Shown here piece after piece: positions 51,833 to 59,985 of a stretch of 64,000 bases of DNA. This stretch comes from Chryseobacterium gleum. GTDB taxonomy: Bacteria; Bacteroidota; Bacteroidia; Flavobacteriales; Weeksellaceae. How positions within the stretch are numbered: the first letter of the stretch is position 1; every line of letters starts with the position of its first letter. The position numbers were made by a program, and so were the translations under genes. Where the stretch lies: the NCBI RefSeq assembly GCF_900636535.1, contig NZ_LR134289.1, forward strand, positions 1,798,001-1,862,000. The letters are read 5' to 3'. A model generated the notes under the pieces. The model was not told where the DNA came from, searched no databases, and worked only from the letters and a program-made list of their open reading frames with translations.

Positions 51833-51860
51833 AAACTCATTCCATCGGATGAGTTTTTTT
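51833..51860 (+). terminator. intrinsic terminator
   Basis: The stem AAACTCAT / ATGAGTTT has an 8-base loop and seven T, 21 bp after the 186-residue gene. Confidence 0.78.
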
Positions 51861-51864
51861 ATTT

Positions 51865-51872
51865 TATTTTTG
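51865..51872 (+). promoter_or_regulatory. TAnnTTTG -7 element
   Basis: TATTTTTG lies 19 bp before the ABC ATPase start, directly after the preceding terminator. Confidence 0.55.
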
Positions 51873-51891
51873 CAGAAAGACATTATAATTT

Positions 51892-52605
51892 ATGCCGCTT
51901 CAGATAATCAATTTAACCAAAAAATTTGGTGAACAGACTGCCCTTGACAACATCAACATTTCTATTGATAAAAATGAAATTATCGGTCTTCTTGGTCCGA
52001 ATGGTGCCGGAAAATCTACCCTGATGAAATCTATTGTCGGTGCACTGAAAATTGATCAGGGTGAAATCATTTTCAATGGCCTGAACATCTCTGAAAATGC
52101 GATTGAAAGTAAAAAGAAAATAGGCTTTCTTCCTGAAAACAACCCGCTTTATCTGGAAATGTATGTAAAGGAATATCTTCAGTTTGTGGCCAACATTCAC
52201 AAGATTCCTGAATCCAGAGTAAATGAGGTTATTGAACTGGTAGGAATTACCCCCGAAAAATCAAAGAAGATCGGACAGCTGTCTAAAGGATACAAACAGC
52301 GTGTAGGGCTTGCCCAGGCCATTATTCACCAGCCGGATTTACTTATTCTGGACGAACCTACCAACGGCCTGGATCCTAACCAGATCATTGAAATCCGTAA
52401 TGTGGTGAAAGAAATCGGACAGCAAAAGACTGTTTTATTATCAACGCATATCATGCAGGAAGTGGAAGCACTTGGCTCCAGAGTGATTCTTATTCATAAA
52501 GGAAATATTCTTCAGGACTGCCCTATTGATGAATTCAAAGGTAAATTTGAAAGCCTGGAAGAAGCGTTTGCAAGCTATACGCAAAATTTTGAGATTCGGC
52601 TTTAA
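51892..52605 (+). CDS. ABC transporter ATP-binding protein, GldA-like
   Basis: The 237 residues contain Walker A GPNGAGKS at 35-42, the signature LSKGYKQ at 130-136, Walker B LLILDEP at 150-156 and the switch His in STHIMQEVE. The segment GFLPENNPLYLEMYVKEYL is characteristic of GldA, the gliding-motility ATPase, but known GldA proteins are about 300 residues and this one stops after the nucleotide-binding domain. The usual GldF/GldG permeases are not adjacent. It is an orphan ATPase, possibly GldA-derived. Confidence 0.82.
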   Translation: MPLQIINLTKKFGEQTALDNINISIDKNEIIGLLGPNGAGKSTLMKSIVGALKIDQGEIIFNGLNISENAIESKKKIGFLPENNPLYLEMYVKEYLQFVANIHKIPESRVNEVIELVGITPEKSKKIGQLSKGYKQRVGLAQAIIHQPDLLILDEPTNGLDPNQIIEIRNVVKEIGQQKTVLLSTHIMQEVEALGSRVILIHKGNILQDCPIDEFKGKFESLEEAFASYTQNFEIRL

Positions 52606-52613
52606 GATTAATA

Positions 52614-53099
52614 ATGAAGACAAAATTTACTTTTAAAGCATTGTTAATACCATTACTTTTAATTCCTATATTATATCTCATTATCTTAATTATTCCTGGA
52701 ATTTTCATTACAAAGAATTTTAGTACGCCTTTATTCCCAAGAATATTTATCCCAGCTATACTTATTTTTTCGTCTTTAGTACTATTTGGAGAAGTAAGAA
52801 CAAAATGTATCAGTGTAACAATCAATAAAGATAATGTTGTTGTCAGAAGATTTTTTGGACTTCTAGTAAAAACTTATAAAATTTCTGAAATTGAGGGTTG
52901 GAAATTTAGCTATCTGACTGGTAAGGGAGGGACTTACGAATATCTTTATTTATATAAAGCAGGAAATAAAATTGTAAAGATATCGGAATTCTATCATAAA
53001 AATTATTTTCAGATAAAAAACTACATCCAAGGAAATTTTAAGCACTTAGGTTATGAAAAGTTATCTTACACAGATGAGTTTAAAGAAATATTTAAATAA
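52614..53099 (+). CDS. membrane protein with PH-like domain (161 aa)
   Basis: Two N-terminal membrane helices (LLIPLLLIPILYLIILII and FIPAILIFSSLVLFG) precede a soluble domain with a bacterial PH-like strand pattern (KCISVTINKDNVVVRRFFGLLVKTYKISEIEGWK). It lies 8 bp after the ATPase gene and is AT-richer than its neighbours. A link with the ATPase is possible but the domain is not a typical permease. The function is unknown. Confidence 0.6.
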   Translation: MKTKFTFKALLIPLLLIPILYLIILIIPGIFITKNFSTPLFPRIFIPAILIFSSLVLFGEVRTKCISVTINKDNVVVRRFFGLLVKTYKISEIEGWKFSYLTGKGGTYEYLYLYKAGNKIVKISEFYHKNYFQIKNYIQGNFKHLGYEKLSYTDEFKEIFK

Positions 53100-53170
53100 T
53101 TATTTTAATTTATTTTAGCTCATACAAATTTATTATAATTAAAAAATCATTGTAATAAACTTTACGCACT

Positions 53171-53187
53171 TGTTCTTAAAAAGAACA
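53171..53187. promoter_or_regulatory. inverted repeat in the -33 region
   Basis: TGTTCTT-AAA-AAGAACA lies 20 bp before the -7 element of the 145-residue gene, a plausible operator. Confidence 0.4.
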
Positions 53188-53206
53188 TTTAGCTGAAATA
53201 TGGCGT

Positions 53207-53214
53207 TATATTTG
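53207..53214 (+). promoter_or_regulatory. TAnnTTTG -7 element
   Basis: TATATTTG lies 35 bp before the start of the 145-residue secreted protein. Confidence 0.55.
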
Positions 53215-53249
53215 ATAGAATCTGAAATGTTAACCAATAACCATTTAAT

Positions 53250-53687
53250 ATGATAAAGCATATTTTATTAGGGACTTTCTGCTTAGCTCAGTTTTCTTTC
53301 GTTAATGCCAAAGAGATTCCCAATCCGAAAACAGGTGGTTTTATAACTTCTTCTGCCATCCAACAGGTGCCAAAGACTGTTATTATCAAAACCAAAAAGT
53401 TCAAAATCAGAGTTGACAAGCAGCCAAACGGCAAATATCTTTACCAATCATGGAATGCCAATGCAAAGATCACAGCGAAACCAAGTATGATCATCAGTGA
53501 TGGCGAACTGATTCCTGATGGTACGGGAGGAAATTATTACATTAACTTCAGCAATGAAGGACACAGTTATCAGGTCTGGAGAAATTACCTTACGGATTCT
53601 CCGAAAAAAGCCCCTTACACATTGGTTGTAAATGATGCGAATGACCGTGTAATTGTGCGTCAGGATGGATATGTGGTTAAAAATTAG
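53250..53687 (+). CDS. secreted protein of unknown function (145 aa)
   Basis: A signal peptide (LGTFCLAQFSFVNA) is followed by a beta-rich domain (TVIIKTKKFKIRVDKQPNGKYLYQSWN and YYINFSNEGHSYQVWRNYL). The ending DANDRVIVRQDGYVVKN is compact. The family is not recognised. It has its own promoter, with an inverted repeat in front, and is convergent with the patatin gene. Confidence 0.65.
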   Translation: MIKHILLGTFCLAQFSFVNAKEIPNPKTGGFITSSAIQQVPKTVIIKTKKFKIRVDKQPNGKYLYQSWNANAKITAKPSMIISDGELIPDGTGGNYYINFSNEGHSYQVWRNYLTDSPKKAPYTLVVNDANDRVIVRQDGYVVKN

Positions 53688-53689
53688 GA

Positions 53690-53745
53690 GACATAAAGGA
53701 TGGAAGCTGGAGGATAGAAGCTGGAAGTTGTAGCCTGTTTACTCA
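53690..53745. repeat. degenerate GGAAGCTGGAGGATAGAAG repeat tract
   Basis: This low-complexity stretch (GGATGGAAGCTGGAGG, ATAGAAGCTGGAAGTTG) after the stop codon looks like a decayed repeat of about 7-8 bp. It is similar in style to the tracts around the four-helix-bundle gene. Confidence 0.4.
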
Positions 53746-53768
53746 AATTCACCTTTTTATAAAATAAG

Positions 53769-53794
53769 AATCCTGTATTAATACAGGATTTTTT
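53769..53794. terminator. bidirectional intrinsic terminator
   Basis: AATCCTGTATT and AATACAGGATT are exact inverted arms with a T tract on the plus strand, between convergent genes. Confidence 0.82.
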
Positions 53795-54593
53795 ATGTTC
53801 CGGATTGTTTTAATTCTGTAAAAAAGGTGCTTTCTTCGTAACTCTCTTTTGCAGATTTGTAACCGATATTAAAAATCTCCTCAAGCCTGTCTTTCCTGCG
53901 CTCAAAGGTTCCGTAAGCCGCTAATTTCTGGGAAGAAATAAACCAGTCACAATAATCAAATTTTATTTTTTCTATCCTGTAGGAAAGAAGATCATAGGAA
54001 CGGGAAACGATGGCCTTAATGGAGTTTAGATCTTTAATTTTAGCTTCATTGGGCGGAGATACAAAAACACCAATCAGTTTATCACAATCATCCCTGATGA
54101 TATCTGCAGGAAAATTGTTCAGCACGCCTCCGTCACAGTACATTTCATCACCAATGATGTATGGTGTTGTTATACCGGGGATAGAACAGGACGCGATAAT
54201 GGCATCAACAATTTCAAAATCCTTATCAAAAATTTTCTGGGTTCCGGCAACGAGCTCTGTTGCAACAATTTTCACTTCTATATCCAGATCTCCCAATTTC
54301 ATATCATGAAAAATAGGTTTCAGATAATTTCTGAAAATCACTGAAGAAACCAGTCCCGGCTGATTGAAGGTAAAATGCTTCCAGTTGAAAAAATAAACGG
54401 AATTGAAAAACTCAAGAATTTCCTCCGGAGATTTGCCTATAGCATGAAGGCACCCCACAATAGATCCTGCACTGCAACAGGAAAGGATATCTACTTCAAT
54501 ACCTTTTTCCTGTAAGAATTTTAATACACCTGCATGAGCGATTCCTTTAGTACCGCCGCCTGATAAAACAAGTCCTACTCTTTCAAAATTCAT
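53793..54593 (-). CDS. patatin-like phospholipase with altered nucleophile elbow
   Basis: The 266 residues have the patatin layout: oxyanion loop SGGGTKG at 11-17, nucleophile Ser41, and the catalytic Asp in YCDGGVLNN (Asp154). The elbow normally reads GxSxG; here it is CCSAG, so the first Gly is Cys (residues 39-43). The Ser-Asp dyad is intact, so activity is still likely. The family acts on phospholipids or lipid esters in bacteria. The gene stands alone. Confidence 0.85.
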   Translation of the reverse strand: MNFERVGLVLSGGGTKGIAHAGVLKFLQEKGIEVDILSCCSAGSIVGCLHAIGKSPEEILEFFNSVYFFNWKHFTFNQPGLVSSVIFRNYLKPIFHDMKLGDLDIEVKIVATELVAGTQKIFDKDFEIVDAIIASCSIPGITTPYIIGDEMYCDGGVLNNFPADIIRDDCDKLIGVFVSPPNEAKIKDLNSIKAIVSRSYDLLSYRIEKIKFDYCDWFISSQKLAAYGTFERRKDRLEEIFNIGYKSAKESYEESTFFTELKQSGT

Positions 54594-54742
54594 AGAATAA
54601 ATGTAAGAAAACGGACTGAAATAATTAAGTTAATTTTAATAAATATGCTGATTTTAAAATTATTTTAATAAAAATCTGTTTAAAAGAATCAATTGCCAGA
54701 TTTTCAAGCTATTAAAGAATCCAAATAATAATAAATTCAATT

Positions 54743-54761
54743 TGGAACGATTGGTTTAAAT
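54743..54761 (+). promoter_or_regulatory. TetR operator copy 1 (autoregulation)
   Basis: TGGAACGATTGGTTTAAAT recurs 630 bp downstream with a single change, in front of the next gene. It lies just upstream of the -7 element of the TetR gene, where binding would block transcription. Confidence 0.75.
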
Positions 54762-54763
54762 TG

Positions 54764-54771
54764 TATATTTG
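54764..54771 (+). promoter_or_regulatory. TAnnTTTG -7 element of the TetR gene
   Basis: TATATTTG ends 4 bp before the ATG. Transcription would start at or next to the start codon, so the mRNA may be leaderless. Confidence 0.55.
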
Positions 54772-54775
54772 CAGT

Positions 54776-55354
54776 ATGCCAAGAAATAAAGAATTCGACT
54801 ATACGGAAAAACTTGAAATAGCCCGCAATCTCTTTTGGGAAAAGGGATATCATGCTACCTCAATGCACGATATTGTAGATGCTATGAAGCTGAACAGAAG
54901 CAGTATTTATGATACCTATGGCAATAAACATGATTTGTTTTTGAAATGCTTATCAAATTATTCTGGTTTCAAAGAAAATCAATATTATCAGGCATTACAA
55001 GCAAAAAATGAGGGTATTACCGCGCTTGAAAACATTATCCGTGATGTTGTTGAACAGACTATAACTGATAATAAAGCATGTCTTACGGTGAAAACCATTT
55101 TCGAAATTGTTCCGGAAGATCAGGAAGCCAGGCAGCTTATTTTAAATAGCGGCAAATCCTTACTGGCTATTTTAGAAAAAGCGATAGTACAGGCTCAGGA
55201 AGATGGAAATATCAAAAGTACAACTTCAGCTCAGATTATTGCCCGCTATATATTATCTTCTTTCAGCAGCTTCTGGAGTCATTATAATCTGACCCAAAAT
55301 AAAAAGGAAGTAATGGAAATGGTTGACTTTTTAATAGAACAGATTAAGAAGTAA
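54776..55354 (+). CDS. TetR/AcrR-family repressor
   Basis: The 192 residues start MPRNKEFDYTEKLEIARNLFWEKGYHATSMHDIVDAMKLNRSSIYDTYGNK, the N-terminal helix-turn-helix of the TetR family; an ATG 15 bp upstream overlaps the operator and is unlikely. The C-terminal ligand domain is helical. The shared 19-bp operator in its own promoter and before the NTF2-like gene shows the likely regulon: itself and its downstream neighbour, 44 bp away. The ligand is not known. Confidence 0.9.
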   Translation: MPRNKEFDYTEKLEIARNLFWEKGYHATSMHDIVDAMKLNRSSIYDTYGNKHDLFLKCLSNYSGFKENQYYQALQAKNEGITALENIIRDVVEQTITDNKACLTVKTIFEIVPEDQEARQLILNSGKSLLAILEKAIVQAQEDGNIKSTTSAQIIARYILSSFSSFWSHYNLTQNKKEVMEMVDFLIEQIKK

Positions 55355-55372
55355 ATTTTTTTTATCTCATTC

Positions 55373-55391
55373 TGGAACGATCGGTTTAAAT
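55373..55391 (+). promoter_or_regulatory. TetR operator copy 2 (before the NTF2-like gene)
   Basis: TGGAACGATCGGTTTAAAT matches the operator of the TetR gene at 18 of 19 positions and lies 7 bp before the start of the regulated gene. Confidence 0.75.
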
Positions 55392-55398
55392 AAAATAA

Positions 55399-56376
55399 AT
55401 GAAGAATAAAATCATAATAACGGCTACTCTCCTGATCTTTATAAACATTACCAATATGAAAGCTCAGGAGAAGCCAGCAATACAAAAACAAAAAAATATG
55501 AACAATACAGATCTGGCGACACTTCGCAAAAACAAAGTGATAACCTATTTCAAAAAAGTGGATGAAGGGCAATTTGACGAGGAATATTTTAATCTCTATA
55601 CAGATGATGTAGAAATGTATTATCCTAAATTCGGGTTTGAAAAGGGAAAAAATGGAATCATGAATTTTGGAAAAGTAATGGGAGCCCATCTTCAAAGTCT
55701 AAGCCATGATATTGATAATTTTAAATATGTAATCTCTAACCATAGTATTGTGGTAGAGGGAACAGAAAGAGGAATCACAAGATCCGGAAAGGAATGGCCT
55801 GATTATAAGACCTCTCATGGTAAATTCTGTAATGTTTTTGAGTTCGAGGACGAATTCATCAAACGTATACATGTTTATGTAGATCCTGATTTTACTTCAG
55901 AAGATGCAGACAGAGTAAATATCTTTAAAAATCCATTGCTTGATATCAACAAAAAATCTATAAAAACAACAAAGCAGGTTGTAGATGAATTTTTTGCTTT
56001 ACAATCCGGAAAAAAGGAAGGAAATATTATGGATTTATTTTCTGATCATGTAGACTGGGACTTACCCGGGAATAAACAAAAATTTCCATGGACAGGTAAA
56101 AGGCAAACTAAGAAGGAAATAGAAGAGTTTTTTAAAGAATTATACTCAAATGTCAAACCGGAAAAATTTGAAATCGACTTTATTGCTGTTAATGGTGAAA
56201 ATGCCACCGCTACCGGACATCTGTCTTCAAAAATCCTTGCCTACAACAAGGTATTCAGTACTGAGTTTGTAGTAATTTTTAAAGTAGTACATGGTAAGAT
56301 TGTAAAATATCATTTTATAGAGGATAGTTACAAACTTAATGAAGAAATGCAGTCCAAAGTTATTAAAGTACAATAA
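55399..56376 (+). CDS. secreted protein with two NTF2-like (SnoaL) domains
   Basis: A signal peptide (LIFINITNMKAQ) is followed by two SnoaL-type domains. The first spans about residues 40-170 (VITYFKKVDEGQFDEEYFNLYTDDVEMYYPKFG ... HVYVDPDF). The second spans about 190-315 (VVDEFFALQSGKKEGNIMDLFSDHVDWDLPGN ... VVIFKVVHGKIVKYHFIEDSY). SnoaL-like proteins isomerise, hydrolyse or bind small polyketide-like molecules; no substrate can be named. The TetR operator in front makes it the likely target of that repressor, so it may handle the repressor's ligand. That is inference. Confidence 0.82.
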   Translation: MKNKIIITATLLIFINITNMKAQEKPAIQKQKNMNNTDLATLRKNKVITYFKKVDEGQFDEEYFNLYTDDVEMYYPKFGFEKGKNGIMNFGKVMGAHLQSLSHDIDNFKYVISNHSIVVEGTERGITRSGKEWPDYKTSHGKFCNVFEFEDEFIKRIHVYVDPDFTSEDADRVNIFKNPLLDINKKSIKTTKQVVDEFFALQSGKKEGNIMDLFSDHVDWDLPGNKQKFPWTGKRQTKKEIEEFFKELYSNVKPEKFEIDFIAVNGENATATGHLSSKILAYNKVFSTEFVVIFKVVHGKIVKYHFIEDSYKLNEEMQSKVIKVQ

Positions 56377-56408
56377 AGACCTTTGACAAAGTTCTTATTA
56401 CTTCAACT

Positions 56409-56438
56409 AAAAAAACCCGGATTTCTCCGGGTTTCATT
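56409..56438. terminator. bidirectional intrinsic terminator
   Basis: The stem ACCCGGA / TCCGGGT has loop TTTC, with seven T on the minus strand. It ends lpdA and probably the convergent NTF2-like gene. Confidence 0.82.
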
Positions 56439-56462
56439 ATATATAAAATTCTGATTTTCAGA

Positions 56463-57851
56463 TTAAATGTGAATAACCTCACCGTAAGCAGCAGCAGCAG
56501 CTTCCATGATAGCTTCAGAAACTGTTGGGTGCGGGTGGATAGATTTGATGATCTCGTGCCCTGTAGTTTCCAGTTTTCTTGCTACAACAGCTTCAGCAAC
56601 CATATCTGTTACTCCATCTCCGATCATGTGGCATCCTAACCACTCACCGTATTTAGCATCGAAAATTACTTTGACAAATCCGTCTGTATTTCCGTTTGCA
56701 GTAGCTTTACCACTTGCAGAAAGAGGGAATTTACCTACTTTAATTTCGTATCCTTTTTCTTTAGCCTGTTTTTCAGTAAGACCTACAGAAGCTACTTCAG
56801 GGTGGCAGTACGTACATCCGGGGATATTGCCATAGTCGATTTTTTCAACGTGTAATCCTTTGATTTTCTCTACACAAGTGATCCCTTCTGCAGAAGCAAC
56901 GTGAGCCAATGCCTGAGTTGGGATAAGGTCTCCGATTGCATAGTAACCCGGTACTGAAGTTTCATACCATTCGTTTACCAATACTCTTCCTTTATCTGTC
57001 TGAATACCAACTTCCTCTAGTCCGATGTTCTCGATGTTCGCCGCAATACCTACAGCAGATAACAGGATGTCAGCTTCAAGAGTGATATTTCCGTTAGCTG
57101 TTTTTACATTAGCTTTAACGCCTTCACCAGTTGTATCAACACTTTCTACTGAAGCGTTTGTCATGATTTCGATACCTGATTTTTTCAGAGATTTTTCTAA
57201 GTGTTTAGAGATTTCCTCATCTTCTACAGGTACAATGTTTGGCATAAATTCAACAATAGTAACTTTAGTTCCCATTGTATTATAGAAGTCAGCAAATTCT
57301 ACCCCGATAGCTCCTGAACCTACAACGATCATAGATTTTGGCTGCTCAGGAAGAGATAATGCCTGTCTGTATCCGATTACTTTTTTACCATCCTGCGGTA
57401 AGTTTGGTAATTCTCTTGAACGGGCTCCTGTAGCGATAATGATATGAGTTCCTGTATACTCAGTTACTTTACCTTCTTTATCTGTAACAGAAACTTTTTT
57501 ACCTTTCTGTACTTTTGCAGTACCAAGAATTACGTCAATCTTATTCTTTTTCATTAAGAATTCGATCCCTTTGCTCATTTTGCTGGCAACACCACGGCTT
57601 CTCTGAATTACGTTCGGGAATTCAAAGCTTGCCTCCACTTTATTCAAACCATAATCTTCAGCATGGTTGATATAATGAAAAACCTGAGCAGATTTCAATA
57701 AAGCTTTAGTTGGAATACATCCCCAGTTAAGGCAGATTCCTCCTAAATTTTCTTTCTCGATAATTGCGGTTTTGAAACCTAATTGCGCTGCTCTGATCGC
57801 AGTAACATATCCACCAGGACCACTTCCAATGACAATAATATCGTAATTCAT
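56463..57851 (-). CDS. lpdA: dihydrolipoyl dehydrogenase (E3)
   Basis: This FAD-dependent disulfide oxidoreductase reoxidises lipoyl groups of pyruvate, 2-oxoglutarate or branched-chain dehydrogenase complexes. The 462 residues include the dinucleotide site GSGPGG at 9-14, the redox pair C40 and C45 in GGICLNWGCIPTK, a second nucleotide site (VVGSGAIGVEFADFY) and the catalytic His in SIHPHPTVSEA near the end. The length and all motifs are complete. No other dehydrogenase-complex gene is near, as is common for lpdA in Bacteroidota. Confidence 0.96.
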   Translation of the reverse strand: MNYDIIVIGSGPGGYVTAIRAAQLGFKTAIIEKENLGGICLNWGCIPTKALLKSAQVFHYINHAEDYGLNKVEASFEFPNVIQRSRGVASKMSKGIEFLMKKNKIDVILGTAKVQKGKKVSVTDKEGKVTEYTGTHIIIATGARSRELPNLPQDGKKVIGYRQALSLPEQPKSMIVVGSGAIGVEFADFYNTMGTKVTIVEFMPNIVPVEDEEISKHLEKSLKKSGIEIMTNASVESVDTTGEGVKANVKTANGNITLEADILLSAVGIAANIENIGLEEVGIQTDKGRVLVNEWYETSVPGYYAIGDLIPTQALAHVASAEGITCVEKIKGLHVEKIDYGNIPGCTYCHPEVASVGLTEKQAKEKGYEIKVGKFPLSASGKATANGNTDGFVKVIFDAKYGEWLGCHMIGDGVTDMVAEAVVARKLETTGHEIIKSIHPHPTVSEAIMEAAAAAYGEVIHI

Positions 57852-57964
57852 TACTTTAAAAATTTTTATGCGAATTTAAGGAAAAATATTGGATGTTTCA
57901 TTTTTCTGCAGGCTGATCTTAAAATGCATCAATAAGGCTATTTCTATTCAATTTTATATAAAGA

Positions 57965-57991
57965 AAGAGAACACAATAAGCATTCTCTTTC
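57965..57991 (-). terminator. weak hairpin downstream of the 87-residue gene
   Basis: AAAGAGAA / TTCTCTTT encloses an 11-base loop. The T tract is poor, so termination is uncertain. Confidence 0.35.
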
Positions 57992-58079
57992 AATAAACTT
58001 TACTTTATATTAAAAATTTCTCAAAGTTGAAAATATAAAAAACGGCTTCTACATTTTAAATAACTGCAAAAAATCTATA

Positions 58080-58343
58080 TTATCTCGCCTGTCTCAGTAA
58101 TCGTTTTTCAGCCGCGTATCTTGCATTTAAAGCTTTCATCTGATCTCTCTTCATCTGCTTTGTAGCCAAAGGGTGGTTCAGAATCAGTTTTTTCTCGGTG
58201 TTATATTTTTTGGTAAGTTCCTGCATTTTAATATTCACCAGCTCATTCTTTGAAGGGTGTGGAGGAACTGGCGGATGCTTTTGCGCTGCAACATTCATGG
58301 ATAAACCTAATAACAATACTGTTGAAATTAATAACTTTTTCAT
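58080..58343 (-). CDS. small secreted protein (87 aa)
   Basis: The start MKKLLISTVLLLGLSMNVAAQ gives a signal peptide; an upstream ATG 36 bp away is unlikely. The mature part begins KHPPVPPHP and then is a basic amphipathic helix (IKMQELTKKYNTEKKLILNHPLATKQMKRDQMKALNARYAAEKRLL). Small helical proteins like this are frequent in Chryseobacterium. The function is unknown. Confidence 0.6.
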   Translation of the reverse strand: MKKLLISTVLLLGLSMNVAAQKHPPVPPHPSKNELVNIKMQELTKKYNTEKKLILNHPLATKQMKRDQMKALNARYAAEKRLLRQAR

Positions 58344-58542
58344 AATGTTCATATTTTTGAATGATTTCAACCAATCCAATAGTATCGATTAAATTCATTC
58401 CGGTTCATCATAAATCTTACATATATCATACCAATATTTTTTAAAAGAAATTAAAATCTACATCAAATCAATCATTCATCTGAAATTAAATATGCTGATA
58501 ACAATCTATTTTTCATACCTTTATTTATCTTAAACAGCACTT

Positions 58543-58926
58543 ATGAAAGCCTTGAAAAAAAACAATATCCCTAAAGACACCATATGGCTGAAGGAACCAG
58601 AAGACCATGATTTTCCGGCAGCCCAGGATTATCTGGAACTTCTGTTCAAGCCAGATGATGCACGAAAGCTGGTTGAAAAATTAAAAACGGCTCCTACTAT
58701 TATCAAAAAATCGAAAGACATTTTAAGGGCCAGTAAACTTACTTTGCTTCCAGCAACTAATATTCACGTGAAAGAAAATCTTAAAAAAGTAGAAAAAAAT
58801 AAAAAACTTTCGCCAATATTATTGGTCAGGGGACAAAATGAACTCATCATTGCAGATGGTTATCACCGCCTTTGTTGCAGCTACTATCTTACTGAAGATC
58901 TGGAGGTGCCATGCAGGTTGATATAA
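58543..58926 (+). CDS. ParB-like domain protein (127 aa)
   Basis: The C-terminal half carries the ParB-fold signature LSPILLVRGQNELIIADGYHRLCCSYYL, as in stand-alone ParB-like nuclease-domain proteins. The N-terminal half (PKDTIWLKEPEDHDFPAAQDYLELLF) is unassigned and contains no helix-turn-helix, so it is not a chromosome-partition ParB. The usual CTP-binding GERR motif is absent; the fold instead resembles sulfiredoxin-like or small kinase-like proteins. The function is unknown. Confidence 0.7.
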   Translation: MKALKKNNIPKDTIWLKEPEDHDFPAAQDYLELLFKPDDARKLVEKLKTAPTIIKKSKDILRASKLTLLPATNIHVKENLKKVEKNKKLSPILLVRGQNELIIADGYHRLCCSYYLTEDLEVPCRLI

Positions 58927-59020
58927 TAATTTTTATCAACAACTCCTATCACAACGAAGGGATTTAACCAAAAATATTTAATTTATTCAGTATCAGTTGA
59001 TTTTTTAGCTGTTTTTTTTA

Positions 59021-59028
59021 TATTTTTG
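59021..59028 (+). promoter_or_regulatory. TAnnTTTG -7 element
   Basis: TATTTTTG lies 22 bp before the start of the 293-residue secreted protein. Confidence 0.55.
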
Positions 59029-59050
59029 TTAGAAACCAAATATTTTAGTT

Positions 59051-59932
59051 ATGAAAAAATACATTTCGATCCTTTTATTTGCAGTCGTTCCCCTAACTGC
59101 ACAAGTTGGCATTAACACCACAACTCCCAATAGTACACTTGCCGTAAATGGTTCAATAAGAGCCGGCTATACTGAGATCACTGCCACAACCTACAATATT
59201 CTGGCTACTGATCATTATATCACTTATAACGGAACTGCCGATGCTACATTTATACTCCCTGTCATCGGAACCGGAACAGCGAGTTTTACCGGAAGAATTT
59301 ATAAGATTAAAAACATTTCGCCTAATAATATTACGCTTCAGGCATCAAGTGGTAATACATTAAGGATTGACAACACTCCTGTCGCTTCTTTTGTAATTCC
59401 TACAGGAGCTTATGCTGAAGTGGTTAACAACAGTAATACTTCGGCAGGAACCTGGGATTTATCTTTTACAGTTCTTCCTAAGCCAAGCAACGTGGAAATT
59501 TACGGTACACAGCTCTTTATTCCTCCTCATGCACTCGGAACAGCAGCTCTTGCAGACTGGACCAATCATACTAATGCAGCCTACGACTCAGGTGCTGCAA
59601 CAGACAGATGGTGGATAATAAGTAAAACATCTGTGGACAGAGCTCATACTGCCACCTCCTCCAATGCCAGCAGAATGACTATTGTATATGAATATCAGGG
59701 CACTCCTTTTAATGTTACCAATATGTATCCTATTCTTACGGCAGGAAACAACTCAAGTTTCCCGGATGTATTTACAGCATCATTTGTAAGCCTTGCCAAT
59801 AATGGTACAGGCGGTAGAACAAGACTAACTGTATCTGTAGCCCGTGTAGATTTTATCGGTACTAACGGTACTAATAACAGTAACTGGGCAGGAACATTCT
59901 TATTGAACGTATTATTGGCCAGAAAATACTAA
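59051..59932 (+). CDS. secreted beta-rich surface protein (293 aa), function unknown
   Basis: A signal peptide (LLFAVVPLTAQ) is followed by VGINTTTPNSTLAVNGSIRAG, the same opening as the 405-residue protein at 19406. The first domain continues YTEITATTYNILATDHYITY, a pattern seen in phage-like or adhesive fibres. The C-terminal half is beta-rich (RMTIVYEYQGTPFNVTNMYPILT ... TRLTVSVARVDFIG) and ends FLLNVLLARKY. There is no Type IX sorting domain. The two proteins appear to be paralogues in their N-termini only. Confidence 0.7.
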   Translation: MKKYISILLFAVVPLTAQVGINTTTPNSTLAVNGSIRAGYTEITATTYNILATDHYITYNGTADATFILPVIGTGTASFTGRIYKIKNISPNNITLQASSGNTLRIDNTPVASFVIPTGAYAEVVNNSNTSAGTWDLSFTVLPKPSNVEIYGTQLFIPPHALGTAALADWTNHTNAAYDSGAATDRWWIISKTSVDRAHTATSSNASRMTIVYEYQGTPFNVTNMYPILTAGNNSSFPDVFTASFVSLANNGTGGRTRLTVSVARVDFIGTNGTNNSNWAGTFLLNVLLARKY

Positions 59933-59952
59933 ACAACTTCAGAAATATATAC

Positions 59953-59980
59953 AAAAAGAGTAGAAAATTCTGCTCTTTTT
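59953..59980. terminator. bidirectional intrinsic terminator
   Basis: AAAAAGAG.AGAA / TTCTGCTCTTTTT forms a stem between the convergent surface-protein and GH3 genes, with a T tract on both strands. Confidence 0.8.
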
Positions 59981-59985
59981 TATTG

